Source: a virus. Taken from it: 64,000 nt of DNA. The stretch lies in the IMG/VR virus record IMGVR_UViG_3300022538_000960, positions 1-64,000 of that record. The stretch is one strand, 5' to 3'. Positions 6,617 to 15,427 of this stretch are shown piece after piece (position 1 is the first letter of the stretch; each line of letters begins with the position of its first letter). The notes under the pieces were generated by a model. That model was not told the DNA's origin. It made no database searches and was given only the letters and a program-made list of their open reading frames with translations. The position numbers and the translations under genes were made by a program.

Positions 6617-7600
6617 TTGAGAGTAAACAAAAGTAAAACCTTATTTAACCTGGTTCTGTTATTTTTTCTTCTGGCAAATTCAGCCTATAGTGCAGACCAG
6701 ACAGTTCATACCGCAGCATTTTTTGACCGGGATGGACCGGGAACAACGTCTGCCAATTTTTTGAAAATCGGAATAGGGGCTAAAGCCAGGGGTATGGGCG
6801 GTGCCTTCGTGGGTTTAGCCGATGATGCTTCTGCTATCTTTTGGAATCCTGCCGGTCTGTCTCAGCTCGGCTCTCCCCAGGTCATGTTTGTACATAACCT
6901 GTGGGCACAGGATGTAAGACATGAATATCTTGGTTATGCTTTGCCCATTGATACAAAGAACACTGTGGCGGTTGCCGTTATGTTCCTTCACATGGGTGAA
7001 ATTTTGGGATATGATGAGAATGATAAGCCCACCTCATTTTTCTCGGCCTACGATGCGGCCATGCTTTTAGGATACTCCAGAAAAATCTCCTCACATCTTT
7101 CCTTAGGTTGGACAGCTAAAGGCATTTTAGAGAAGCTGGAAGATCAGAAAGCGCAGGCGGTAGCATTTGATATGGGACTTTTTTACGATTCATACATTCT
7201 CTCTTTTGGTCTCTCTTTAAGAAACTTGGGAACAAAATTGAAATTCATGGAGAAAGAGCATCCTTTGCCCACAGACTTAAAAGTTGGAATTGCCTTCAAG
7301 GCTTTGAACAATCACCTTCTTCTAAGCACAGATATAGACTTTCTCACTGATACCTCGCCTGTATTACAGCAAGGAATTGAATGTAATTTTCAAAATGTTT
7401 TGTTTATAAGAAGTGGTGTCGAGTATAAGACCCAAAATCAGAGCTTGGGAAACTCGACCAGCCCAGCTGTAGGAGGGGGCATACGAATTTCAAAGTTTCA
7501 ATTTGACTACACCTATTCTTCCGTGAAACCCTTAGGGGACCTGCACAACTTCTCGCTGATTTATAGATTTAATGATAATTTAAATAAAAATGGGAAATAA
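6617..7600 (+). CDS. PorV/UPF0164-like outer-membrane beta-barrel
   Basis: Protein of 327 residues. The N-terminus is a typical signal peptide (basic start, LFNLVLLFFLLANSAYS, cleavage near Ala-Asp). It is followed by the family hallmark: IGIGAKARGMGGAFVGLADDASAIFWNPAGL, which I place at about residues 50-80. The rest alternates strands as in a 14-strand FadL-type barrel, ending in aromatic LIYRF. PorV-type proteins are outer-membrane components of type IX secretion and related systems in FCB-group bacteria. The start is TTG at 6617, two bases after the previous gene. It is out of place in a phage and was probably taken from a host; surface exclusion or receptor decoy roles are inference. Confidence 0.75.
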   Translation: MRVNKSKTLFNLVLLFFLLANSAYSADQTVHTAAFFDRDGPGTTSANFLKIGIGAKARGMGGAFVGLADDASAIFWNPAGLSQLGSPQVMFVHNLWAQDVRHEYLGYALPIDTKNTVAVAVMFLHMGEILGYDENDKPTSFFSAYDAAMLLGYSRKISSHLSLGWTAKGILEKLEDQKAQAVAFDMGLFYDSYILSFGLSLRNLGTKLKFMEKEHPLPTDLKVGIAFKALNNHLLLSTDIDFLTDTSPVLQQGIECNFQNVLFIRSGVEYKTQNQSLGNSTSPAVGGGIRISKFQFDYTYSSVKPLGDLHNFSLIYRFNDNLNKNGK

Positions 7601-7682
7601 ATGGAAATTTCATCATTTTTTGCCAATTTTTTTCATTAAATATCCAAATTTTGTCAATTTCATGGTAATAAACAAGGAAAAT

Positions 7683-7710
7683 TTGGCATTTTTATTCATA
7701 ATATTATATT
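7683..7710 (+). promoter_or_regulatory. Candidate sigma70-type promoter for the glycan cluster
   Basis: TTGGCA and TATATT, each one base from consensus, are separated by 16 bases in the very A/T-rich gap 7601-7734 and end 24 bases before the ATG at 7735. Placement at the head of a long co-directional run supports it. It is unlike the TTTGARCTATAAC motif, so host polymerase may read this cluster. Confidence 0.4.
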
Positions 7711-7734
7711 TTTGGATCTGAATGGAGGTAATTT

Positions 7735-8409
7735 ATGTTGTATATAATCGGGGCGAGCGGCCACGGCAGGGTTGTGCTTGATGTCTTAAATGCCATGCGG
7801 GAATTTTTTTCTGGAGAACCATTACATCCAATGACGATGCCCATACCAGAATTGTATACCGATAAAATTTGTTTTGCCGATCAAAATTCAGAGCTGGCTG
7901 GCAGATACCTGGATGGGCACAAGATTCTATGTATGAAAACGTATGCCTTACATGATGTCAGTTTCTTTTTTGTTGCCATTGGTGATAATGGAGTCAGACA
8001 GAAAATCTATGATGAATTGAAGTCGCGGGGCTACCCCACGGGTGTTCTTACAAGCCCCTTTGCCTATGTATCTCCAGAAGCAACCATAGGAAATGGAACA
8101 TTGATCAATCATGGGGCAATTATTCAACCGGGGATCCTAATTGGAGAAAATTGTATAATCAATACTGGCGCCAAGATAGATCACGACTGCAAAATTGGAA
8201 ATCATGCGCATATTTCACCGGGAGCAACGCTGTGTGGAAGCGTCCATATAGGGAATAATACAATGGTGGGGGCGGGAACAATCATAAAACCTGGTGCATC
8301 AATTGGCAGTAATTGTTTTATTTCGATGGGTTCCAAGATTAAATGTGATATTCCTGATGGATATATTGTGAATACCAAAGGGGTGATCAAAGAAAGGAGC
8401 AAATTGTGA
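7735..8409 (+). CDS. NeuD/PglD-type sugar O- or N-acyltransferase
   Basis: Protein of 224 residues. The N-terminus has the small Rossmann-like domain of the NeuD/PglD family (YIIGASGHGRVVLDVL). From about residue 110 it becomes a left-handed beta helix with many I-G-x-x hexapeptide repeats. A His in KIDHDCKIG matches the catalytic His of PglD. The family acetylates amino sugars or sialic acids using acetyl-CoA. With the SDR and aminotransferase that follow, it most likely acetylates an amino-sugar nucleotide. The stop overlaps the next start (GTGA), so they are co-translated. Confidence 0.8.
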   Translation: MLYIIGASGHGRVVLDVLNAMREFFSGEPLHPMTMPIPELYTDKICFADQNSELAGRYLDGHKILCMKTYALHDVSFFFVAIGDNGVRQKIYDELKSRGYPTGVLTSPFAYVSPEATIGNGTLINHGAIIQPGILIGENCIINTGAKIDHDCKIGNHAHISPGATLCGSVHIGNNTMVGAGTIIKPGASIGSNCFISMGSKIKCDIPDGYIVNTKGVIKERSKL

Positions 8410-9383
8410 ATATTCTCGTCACTGGCTGTGCTGGATTCATAGGGAGCCATTTTTTGAAATACGTATTCAAAAATACAGATTGGAAAATTTTTGGACTTGA
8501 TTCAATAACATATGCTGGGCAATTAGAAAATATAGGTGACGAAATACTCGAAAATTACAGATTTAAATTTATTTACGATTCTATTCAAAATGTCCAAATT
8601 GTCGATAAGTTGATGTCCAAATGTGATTATTGTGTCCATTTCGCAGGAGCAACTGATGTTAATAGATCAATTGAAAATGCGGATGATTTTATTGATACCA
8701 ATGTTGGAGGAACGAAAAACATATTGGATGCGCTGAGAAAATATAATTTAAAGCGCCTTATCTATATCTCAACGAGTGAAGTATATGGCGCGGTGAAAAT
8801 CGACCCAATGACTGAATCTCATCCTTTGGATCCTAGATCTCCATATGCTGCAACAAAATGTTCAGCAGACAGACTTTGCCAATCATATATAACGACATTT
8901 GATGTCCCTATCACCATAATTAGACCATTTAATAATTATGGACCTAATCAGCATCCAGAAAAATTGATACCTGGCGTTATTACATCAATATTGCAAGGGA
9001 AGCCGGGGAGAATATATGGGAGCGGACAAGCTGAAAGGGACTGGCTTTTTGTCAAAGATAATGTACGAGGAATATTTGAAGCAATGATAACTGACGTTGC
9101 ACACCAAAAAATAATAAATTTAGCAACAAATGAGTCTCATTCTGTTAATGAAGTCGTTGATATAATAATACAAAAAATTGGCGGATCAGTTGAACATATC
9201 GATGCAAGACCAGGGGAAGTATCGGCACATCGGGGGTCATACGATCTTGCAAAAACAATGCTCGATTGGTCTCCAAAGGTGAATTTAGAATCTGGCATAG
9301 AGCAAACCATAAATTGGTATAATCAAAATCAAGATTGGTGGAAAAGTAAACGAATCCAATTTGGATGTAAATTGGTCGAATAG
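8406..9383 (+). CDS. RmlB-like NAD-dependent sugar-nucleotide SDR
   Basis: Protein of 325 residues, an extended short-chain dehydrogenase. It shows the NAD site GCAGFIGSH (residues 8-15), an RmlB-like LDSITYAGQLENI, the catalytic Tyr147/Lys151 (YAATK), and NNYGPNQHPEKLIP, diagnostic for the dTDP-glucose 4,6-dehydratase branch. However, the usual T-D-E catalytic stretch is T-S-E here (ISTSEVYG), as in UDP-glucuronate decarboxylases. It may therefore be a dehydratase with altered chemistry, an epimerase or a decarboxylase. Start is GTG after AAAGGAGC. No glucose-1-phosphate thymidylyltransferase is present, so the nucleotide sugar would come from the host. Confidence 0.75.
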   Translation: MNILVTGCAGFIGSHFLKYVFKNTDWKIFGLDSITYAGQLENIGDEILENYRFKFIYDSIQNVQIVDKLMSKCDYCVHFAGATDVNRSIENADDFIDTNVGGTKNILDALRKYNLKRLIYISTSEVYGAVKIDPMTESHPLDPRSPYAATKCSADRLCQSYITTFDVPITIIRPFNNYGPNQHPEKLIPGVITSILQGKPGRIYGSGQAERDWLFVKDNVRGIFEAMITDVAHQKIINLATNESHSVNEVVDIIIQKIGGSVEHIDARPGEVSAHRGSYDLAKTMLDWSPKVNLESGIEQTINWYNQNQDWWKSKRIQFGCKLVE

Positions 9384-9391
9384 GTGAGAAT

Positions 9392-9952
9392 ATGATTAAA
9401 CAATGCATTATGTGTAAATTGCATAAAGATGTTTCAGAATTTTATCGAAAAGGCGAAAATCGAAAAGGTAAGATACATTATGCATCTTATTGCAAAAAAT
9501 GTGATGCTATTCGGAGGATGAATTACTACAAAAGTAATGAAAAGATTGTCAAACGGAAAGCTAAGGAATACCGAGAAAAGAATAAAGAAAAATTAACCGC
9601 ATATAGACACAAAAATTGGATACGGAAATGGTGTATCGGGACAATTAATCATCATAGAAATTGTGGCTATGTATTAAAATTTACACTTGATGATCTTTAT
9701 AATTTGGCAATGAATACAAAAAAATGTTTTTATTGTGGTTGCGATCTCAAATGGTATCCAGGAAAACTTCAACCTTATTCCCCAACTTTGGATAGAATCG
9801 ATAATGGCAAAGAATTAGAACGTAATCAAATTGAAATTATATGCAGAAAATGCAATTCAACAAAACAAGATAGGAATTTTCATGAATTTATAAGATATTG
9901 CATATCTATTTCTAATAAATTTAAAAATTCCATATTACCAATGGAGTCTTGA
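9392..9952 (+). CDS. HNH homing endonuclease, family A
   Basis: Protein of 186 residues. An N-terminal finger (CIMCKLHKDVSEFY then YCKKC) is followed by a basic linker and the HNH core (CFYCGCDLKWYPG, SPTLDRIDNG, ICRKCNSTKQDRNFHEFI). It lies between two complete sugar genes whose products have normal ends, so it appears to have entered the intergenic space. It is closely related to the gene at 29537 and more distantly to 410-850. Confidence 0.85.
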   Translation: MIKQCIMCKLHKDVSEFYRKGENRKGKIHYASYCKKCDAIRRMNYYKSNEKIVKRKAKEYREKNKEKLTAYRHKNWIRKWCIGTINHHRNCGYVLKFTLDDLYNLAMNTKKCFYCGCDLKWYPGKLQPYSPTLDRIDNGKELERNQIEIICRKCNSTKQDRNFHEFIRYCISISNKFKNSILPMES

Positions 9953-9953
9953 G

Positions 9954-11030
9954 ATGATTAGATACGTATATCCGGAACTTCCAGATCTTTCGGAAATATC
10001 ATTTGATTTACAAGACGCATTACAAACAGGATCAGTTACGATGTGCTCACAAGTTGGACAATTTGAAAATGAAATTGCTAAATTTTTAGATGTTCCATAT
10101 GCCCTTTGTATGTCCAATGCCACGGCATGTCTGATGCTCATGCTTCGGAACATAGATGGAGATATTCTTGTTCCGTCTTGGACTTTTCATGCCACTTTGG
10201 CTGCATGCTGGTGGAATAAGCTGAAACCAATATATGTAGATATAGATCCAAAAACGTGGACCATTGATGTAGAAGATGCTCAAAGAAAAATGACACCGAA
10301 TACCAAGGCGATTCTGGCGATCAACATATTCGGATTGCCCCCAGATGTTGACGATTTGGTGGAGTTTGCTGATGCAAATAAAATTAAACTATTTTTTGAT
10401 TCCAGCCAGGGTATTGGATCAACATATCATGGCAGGCGCATTGGCAGTTTCGGAGACGGTGAGTGTTTTAGTCTGAGTGCGACCAAAGTACTTACAACGG
10501 GGGAGGGTGGCATTTTTACTACTTCTGATAAATATATGTATGAGTCAATGAAAGCGGGAAGACATTGGGGGGATCCCGGAGTTTCTTTCAATGGAGGAAC
10601 CTATAATCCCAGGACTCCCGGCCTAAATGGTCATATGACTGAATTTCAGGCAATTTTAGGTAAATGGGGACTAAGTCATTTAGACCGTTGGATTGAGGAG
10701 AAACATAAGCTCGTGGACATATATAAAAAATATCTTGGCAACCATGTGGTATATCAAGAAATTCCTCCTAATAGAACAACCACTTATAAAGATTTTTCAA
10801 TTTTAGTGCCACTGCAAAAGCATGAAGCAGTAATGGAAAATTTACTTAGAAATCTAATTCAGTTCAAGAATTATTTCTATCCTTGTCACTGGACCGATGC
10901 TTATAAAAATGGTACCAGCCTGCCGATTACCGAAGAATTTTATTATAGATCCATTTCCCTTCCAATATATAATAGACTCCCGGAAAAGGAAATAAAGTTC
11001 ATATGCGACGTCGTTTTGGAGATGTTATAA
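9954..11030 (+). CDS. DegT/DnrJ/EryC1 sugar aminotransferase
   Basis: Protein of 358 residues of the PLP-dependent fold-type I sugar aminotransferase family. The cofactor Lys178 lies in SATKVLTTGEGG, the Asp149 that contacts the PLP nitrogen in FFDSSQG, and PSWTFHAT is the usual substrate-side loop. Such enzymes transfer an amino group to a keto-sugar nucleotide made by an upstream dehydratase, here probably the RmlB-like SDR. The product would then be acylated by the NeuD-like enzyme. A GGAG lies before the ATG. Confidence 0.85.
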   Translation: MIRYVYPELPDLSEISFDLQDALQTGSVTMCSQVGQFENEIAKFLDVPYALCMSNATACLMLMLRNIDGDILVPSWTFHATLAACWWNKLKPIYVDIDPKTWTIDVEDAQRKMTPNTKAILAINIFGLPPDVDDLVEFADANKIKLFFDSSQGIGSTYHGRRIGSFGDGECFSLSATKVLTTGEGGIFTTSDKYMYESMKAGRHWGDPGVSFNGGTYNPRTPGLNGHMTEFQAILGKWGLSHLDRWIEEKHKLVDIYKKYLGNHVVYQEIPPNRTTTYKDFSILVPLQKHEAVMENLLRNLIQFKNYFYPCHWTDAYKNGTSLPITEEFYYRSISLPIYNRLPEKEIKFICDVVLEML

Positions 11031-11055
11031 TGAAAGTTTCAATAGGAGGATACAC

Positions 11056-12114
11056 ATGAGAGTTTTGGTAATCGGATTCTATGGAATGGGTAATACAGGA
11101 GACGAAGCTATTCTGAATGGATTAGTTGTAACTATGCGCAGAATTGATCCCGATATTGGAATTGATGTGGGGACGGAATTGCCATTTATATATTTTGGTG
11201 ATTATAATGAATGGAGAGGTGTCTCGTCATTAATGAAAGACGGCATTTATTATGACGTAGGATCTAGGTCGTTAACTAATTATGCCTTTGGAGAAGGAAC
11301 GGAGCGGATTGGATTGGTCATACTTGGGGGTGGTGGGCTATCAATTGGGTATGGGTATGGCCTGGTCATGCGTGCAATGGATGCGGGAATTCCTGTAATA
11401 AATATGGGAATTGAATATAGAAATGAATGTAGAACTTTCTCTTTATTTCATGAATTTCTTAAACGGTTTTCTGATATTGCGGTCCGATCTCGAGATTCGA
11501 GTAATTTTCTAACTTCTCTGGGAATTCATCACCATCTTACTTTTTGCCCCAGTTTGCAGGTTGATCCTGTAACGTGTGATCCATTGCCTGACGATTACAT
11601 AGTAATAACTCCGAGACGCACAAATGATTCTGACGATGAAATGCAAGTGCAGATCATAGTCGATAAATTGAAAGAATTGAACAAACCGGCGATTCTGATT
11701 CCATTTAGTAAATACGATTTAGCTGGATTCCCGATAGATATGAAAATTTGCGAAGAAGTGAAGTCTCAATATCAGAATTCATCTATAATTCCGAAACTTG
11801 ATGGATATAAACCTGGGTCATATAAATTTATTATTTCCAAAGCCTCTCTGCTTATAAATTCTGGAAGATTTCATGCATCCATATTCGCGGCGGAATTTGG
11901 GGTTCCAACAATCCATAGCTGTCCTGCGGACAGTGCGGACAAAATTTACAATTTTCTCTCTGAATTTGGAATTGAAAAACGCCACTCATGGGCAGATGGA
12001 TTTGGTCCCCCAGTTGATTTTGGTAGTTTGGAAAACAAAGATATTATGAATAGATTTCGTGGACTGGAAAAAATGAATTCGGAAATTCTAAAAACATATA
12101 TTCCCAGTTCTTAA
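11056..12114 (+). CDS. Polysaccharide pyruvyl transferase-family protein
   Basis: Protein of 352 residues. It opens with VIGFYGMGNTGDEAILNGLV, the GNxGDEA signature of the CsaB/pyruvyl transferase family, then shows ILGGGGLS, AVRSRDS and, near the C-terminus, LLINSGRFHASIFAAEFGVPTI (R-x-H-A-x-I-F). The family adds pyruvate ketals to cell-surface glycans using phosphoenolpyruvate. Some members have unknown acceptors. AATAGGAGGATACAC precedes the ATG. Confidence 0.8.
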   Translation: MRVLVIGFYGMGNTGDEAILNGLVVTMRRIDPDIGIDVGTELPFIYFGDYNEWRGVSSLMKDGIYYDVGSRSLTNYAFGEGTERIGLVILGGGGLSIGYGYGLVMRAMDAGIPVINMGIEYRNECRTFSLFHEFLKRFSDIAVRSRDSSNFLTSLGIHHHLTFCPSLQVDPVTCDPLPDDYIVITPRRTNDSDDEMQVQIIVDKLKELNKPAILIPFSKYDLAGFPIDMKICEEVKSQYQNSSIIPKLDGYKPGSYKFIISKASLLINSGRFHASIFAAEFGVPTIHSCPADSADKIYNFLSEFGIEKRHSWADGFGPPVDFGSLENKDIMNRFRGLEKMNSEILKTYIPSS

Positions 12115-12154
12115 AATTTTTTTGGAATAATTTTGACATTAACGCGGAAGGATA

Positions 12155-13075
12155 ATGAAAATTTCAATTATTTGTACTTTGTTTAATCGCTTAAGTTATT
12201 TGAAAATGCTGATGTGGAATATATTTAATTACCAAGATTTCAATAAATCACAATTAGAATTTATTGTTGTTGATGATGGGGGATCTCAAGATATTTTATC
12301 GTATTTGAAGACCGACTATGCAGGAAAAAATGTTCAGTACATCAGGACAAACAGAAAAGCGAGAGCTGGATATGGTAATCTGCCAGCTGGGCGAGCAATT
12401 CCCACAAATTTAGGTGTATCTTTTTCAAAAGGCGAAATAATTCTTATTTGTGACGCAGAAGATTTTATGTTAGACCCGAATCATTTGTCATTTTTTTGTG
12501 AAAATTTAGAAGACCCAAAACAAATTGCTGCGGCCAATGCAATGGAAACATTGACAATTGGCGAATTATCATATGTTAGAGAAAATTATAAAAATGTTTC
12601 ACTTATTAAAAAATATATAGCCGAACGCCGCAATGTGGATCTTTCTAGAGAGCATTATTTTGCTGGAAGACATTCTGGCTATTGGGCGCAACCCCGCGAA
12701 GGATTTGTTTCTATTGGAGGATTTGATGAAAGATTAATTGGTCTTTGCGGTGATGATTCTGAATTTAACTATAGGCTTAGAAAATTAAATTATACATATG
12801 TGCCTTCTCCTTTATTTATAGTACATAATTATCATGGGGAAAATGTCGGTGGACCTATGCGTCATTGGGGAGATGAGTTTAATAATGTAAATCAATATAC
12901 CCCCGAACTTAAGGCAAAGAATAGTAAATTTACAGAGAAACATAATGAGATGGGAAGAATAATTAATGCCGAACAAGACTCTGGAAAAAGACAACTTAAA
13001 TTACGGATGGGGGTAAAATTTTATGATGATGATATTCACATCGATTTATCAAGATACAAAAAGGAGAAACAATGA
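12155..13075 (+). CDS. GT2 glycosyltransferase (paralogue A1)
   Basis: Protein of 306 residues with a GT-A, family 2 fold. The N-terminal strand is MKISIICTLFNR, the nucleotide-sugar stretch is FIVVDDGGSQD, the metal motif lies in ICDAEDFML, and the C-terminal acceptor side is GGFDERLIG...GDDSEFNYRL, like the Glyco_transf_7C pattern. It is clearly paralogous to 17017-17916, with long shared stretches such as YLKMLMWN and AIPTNLGV/SIPTNLGV. The donor and acceptor are unknown. Confidence 0.85.
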   Translation: MKISIICTLFNRLSYLKMLMWNIFNYQDFNKSQLEFIVVDDGGSQDILSYLKTDYAGKNVQYIRTNRKARAGYGNLPAGRAIPTNLGVSFSKGEIILICDAEDFMLDPNHLSFFCENLEDPKQIAAANAMETLTIGELSYVRENYKNVSLIKKYIAERRNVDLSREHYFAGRHSGYWAQPREGFVSIGGFDERLIGLCGDDSEFNYRLRKLNYTYVPSPLFIVHNYHGENVGGPMRHWGDEFNNVNQYTPELKAKNSKFTEKHNEMGRIINAEQDSGKRQLKLRMGVKFYDDDIHIDLSRYKKEKQ

Positions 13076-14040
13076 AAGTATCTATAACGATCCCAATTTG
13101 GAATCGGGCAGCATATCTTCAGTATTCGTTATATTTGTATGCGAAACAAACTATCAAGGATTTTGAAATTATAGTGATCGATGATAATTCGGATGATAAT
13201 CCATATGATGTGTGCAAAATTTTCAAGGATCATATGAATATCAGGTTTTTCAGATGCGGAAGAAAGGAAGACCAGTCCCTTCCTCAAGGTTGTGGTCCAT
13301 TGTTAAATTTTGCAGCAAAAAATGTAGCGAAAGGTGAGATAACAATCTATGCCGATCCAGAAGTTATGCCATTTCCCGATTTTGTGGAACAACACTATTT
13401 ATCTCATCAGCCCGGACATATTATTAAGGAACCAGACTTTATAGCGCCGGGGGTTCCTGGGAAAATTAGAAATCCAATAGCAATCGAAATGGAAACATAC
13501 TACAATATCAAAGGATTGACATTAAAAACATGGATTGAGCATAGAAACCTATTTGGAACTTTAGAAGGTTGGATGAAAGAGGGAAGAATAAAAGATATTG
13601 TCAGTATGTGGAATTGGATGTGGTCCATTATAATGAAATTGCCAAATGATCATACCGGGGAACATAACAAAGATTCCAGTTATAGAAATGGGGATCAGTC
13701 TTTTTGGGGGTTCCAAGGATCACAAGCAGGCTGGTCATACAGAACAGATAAATATGTTGAACTGAGAGGTTGGAATGAAGACTGTTCTAAGCTTGGCTAT
13801 TGGATGGCTGAAGATTGTGAATTTGGAGCAAGGATGAGGCGCGCAGGTATTCAGTCCATTGAAAATGCTAATATTCGCGCAATTCATTTATGTCATCCAA
13901 AAGCGACTATTGGTTCCGATGAAATGATAGATAACTGTGTCCGAGATCCATATGAACGAAATGAAGATTGTATTATTGGCAATGTCGGGCACAAGTGGGG
14001 TGATCCAGAGATTTTAAAAATTGAAGAGATTAAGTTGTAA
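13072..14040 (+). CDS. GT2 glycosyltransferase
   Basis: Protein of 322 residues, GT2 type: SITIPIWNRAAYLQYSL at the N-terminus, EIIVIDDNSDDNP for the donor, IYADPEVMP at the metal site, and a C-terminal RGWNEDC...GYWMAEDCEFGARMRRAG acceptor segment. Start overlaps the previous stop and follows AAAAAGGAGAAAC. It has a longer middle insert than its neighbours. Specificity unknown. Confidence 0.8.
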   Translation: MKVSITIPIWNRAAYLQYSLYLYAKQTIKDFEIIVIDDNSDDNPYDVCKIFKDHMNIRFFRCGRKEDQSLPQGCGPLLNFAAKNVAKGEITIYADPEVMPFPDFVEQHYLSHQPGHIIKEPDFIAPGVPGKIRNPIAIEMETYYNIKGLTLKTWIEHRNLFGTLEGWMKEGRIKDIVSMWNWMWSIIMKLPNDHTGEHNKDSSYRNGDQSFWGFQGSQAGWSYRTDKYVELRGWNEDCSKLGYWMAEDCEFGARMRRAGIQSIENANIRAIHLCHPKATIGSDEMIDNCVRDPYERNEDCIIGNVGHKWGDPEILKIEEIKL

Positions 14041-14063
14041 CCAAATTTAAATGGAGATCATGG

Positions 14064-14645
14064 GTGAGATTCGAAGAATCACAAAAAAGAGTAATGGCAA
14101 TGGGAGGACAGGATAATAGTTTAGATCTCGGTTATAGATATTTATATGATGTCGTTATGGATAGCCCAGATGGGGCTGTCGTCGAAATAGGCGTTTTGGG
14201 TGGAGTTGCCGCTGCCACTTTATGTGCTGCTGCAGAAGAAAAAAATGTTAAATATTATGGAATTGATCCGTGGGACATGTTAACTTCAAATGATCATTTG
14301 AGACATTTGGTTGGAGATCCGGTAAAAAATGAAGAACTGGCTAAAAAAACCATGTCTGAGTTAAAATTTACAAACTACGAATTCATTAAGGGATTTTCCT
14401 ATGATGTTGCAAAAAATTTTAACGAATCGATTGGATGTCTATTTATTGATGGATGCCATTGTTACGAATGTGTAAAAAAGGATTTTCTCCTATGGCAGTC
14501 CAAAATAGCTTTGAATGGCACAATCGTATTTCATGATGCAGGGTGGGATGGTGTTGGAAAAGTAATAGAAGGCATAGTAAAAAACGACCATAATTTTGTA
14601 GAAATACAAAACGTTCAAATTGAAACATATAAAAAAATTTCATAG
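14064..14645 (+). CDS. SAM-dependent methyltransferase (Methyltransf_24 type)
   Basis: Protein of 193 residues. The SAM-binding motif I is AVVEIGVLGGVAAA, followed by YYGIDPWD. The family hallmark LFIDGCHCYECVKKDFLLW ... GTIVFHDAGWDGVGKV is present. Such class I enzymes often methylate sugars or sugar-bearing metabolites. Start is GTG, weakly supported by GGAG upstream. It is paralogous to 16449-17015. Confidence 0.8.
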   Translation: MRFEESQKRVMAMGGQDNSLDLGYRYLYDVVMDSPDGAVVEIGVLGGVAAATLCAAAEEKNVKYYGIDPWDMLTSNDHLRHLVGDPVKNEELAKKTMSELKFTNYEFIKGFSYDVAKNFNESIGCLFIDGCHCYECVKKDFLLWQSKIALNGTIVFHDAGWDGVGKVIEGIVKNDHNFVEIQNVQIETYKKIS

Positions 14646-14660
14646 ATTGCAAGTGGTGTT

Positions 14661-15419
14661 ATGGTTCCAAAAATGTCTGTTGGAATTGATTTTTTCCATG
14701 ATAGGAAACCGTTTATAAAAAGTCTAATACATTCATTAAACTCGCAAACGTTTAGGGATTTCGAAGTAATATTTATGGATGATGGACCCGAATGTGGTGC
14801 ACTTGATGAATTAAAAAACCTAAAACATTTTTTTCCTATAAGATATTATTATGTGAATAGGAGACCAGAAGCGGAAACTTTGGAAAATCCATCATTTCTT
14901 GCATGTGGGAATCTTACAAATTTTGTTGTAGATAATATGAATTCGGATAAATATATAAGATGTGATCCAGAAGTGATACTACCACCAAATATATTGTATA
15001 ATTACTATATAGCTCTATATGTTTCGCTGTTACATAATATAAAGAATTTTTTTGTTTGCGGCAGATATTGTGCAGAAAAATCATCCGAAGAATTTTTGCT
15101 CCATAATTGGAATAATATTCCAGCTATGATGAAACATTGTGAATCAAATTGTCCAACAGATTGTGGATATTTTTCATGCATGGCAATATCTAAATCCGAT
15201 TTCCAAGATATTGGTGGATTCACCACAAATGAAAAAGGATGGGGAGGCATAGACCAGGAGTTTACAGCAAGAGCGACAAAATTAAAATATAGGCATCATA
15301 GTTTACCTATGTTAACTATTCATCAATGTCATAAAAGAAATAGCGACTATAAAATGAGTAGTGGTATCGATCATCCGATAACGAACCCAAAATTAACAAT
15401 TTTAGAATCAAATTTATAA
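14661..15419 (+). CDS. GT2 glycosyltransferase, short
   Basis: Protein of 252 residues, GT2-like: FRDFEVIFMDDGPECG at the donor strand, KYIRCDPEVILP at the metal site, and GGFTTNEKGWGGIDQEFTARATKL as the acceptor segment. It is shorter than its neighbours at the C-terminus but keeps the core motifs. Specificity unknown. Confidence 0.75.
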   Translation: MVPKMSVGIDFFHDRKPFIKSLIHSLNSQTFRDFEVIFMDDGPECGALDELKNLKHFFPIRYYYVNRRPEAETLENPSFLACGNLTNFVVDNMNSDKYIRCDPEVILPPNILYNYYIALYVSLLHNIKNFFVCGRYCAEKSSEEFLLHNWNNIPAMMKHCESNCPTDCGYFSCMAISKSDFQDIGGFTTNEKGWGGIDQEFTARATKLKYRHHSLPMLTIHQCHKRNSDYKMSSGIDHPITNPKLTILESNL

Positions 15420-15427
15420 AATTTTTT

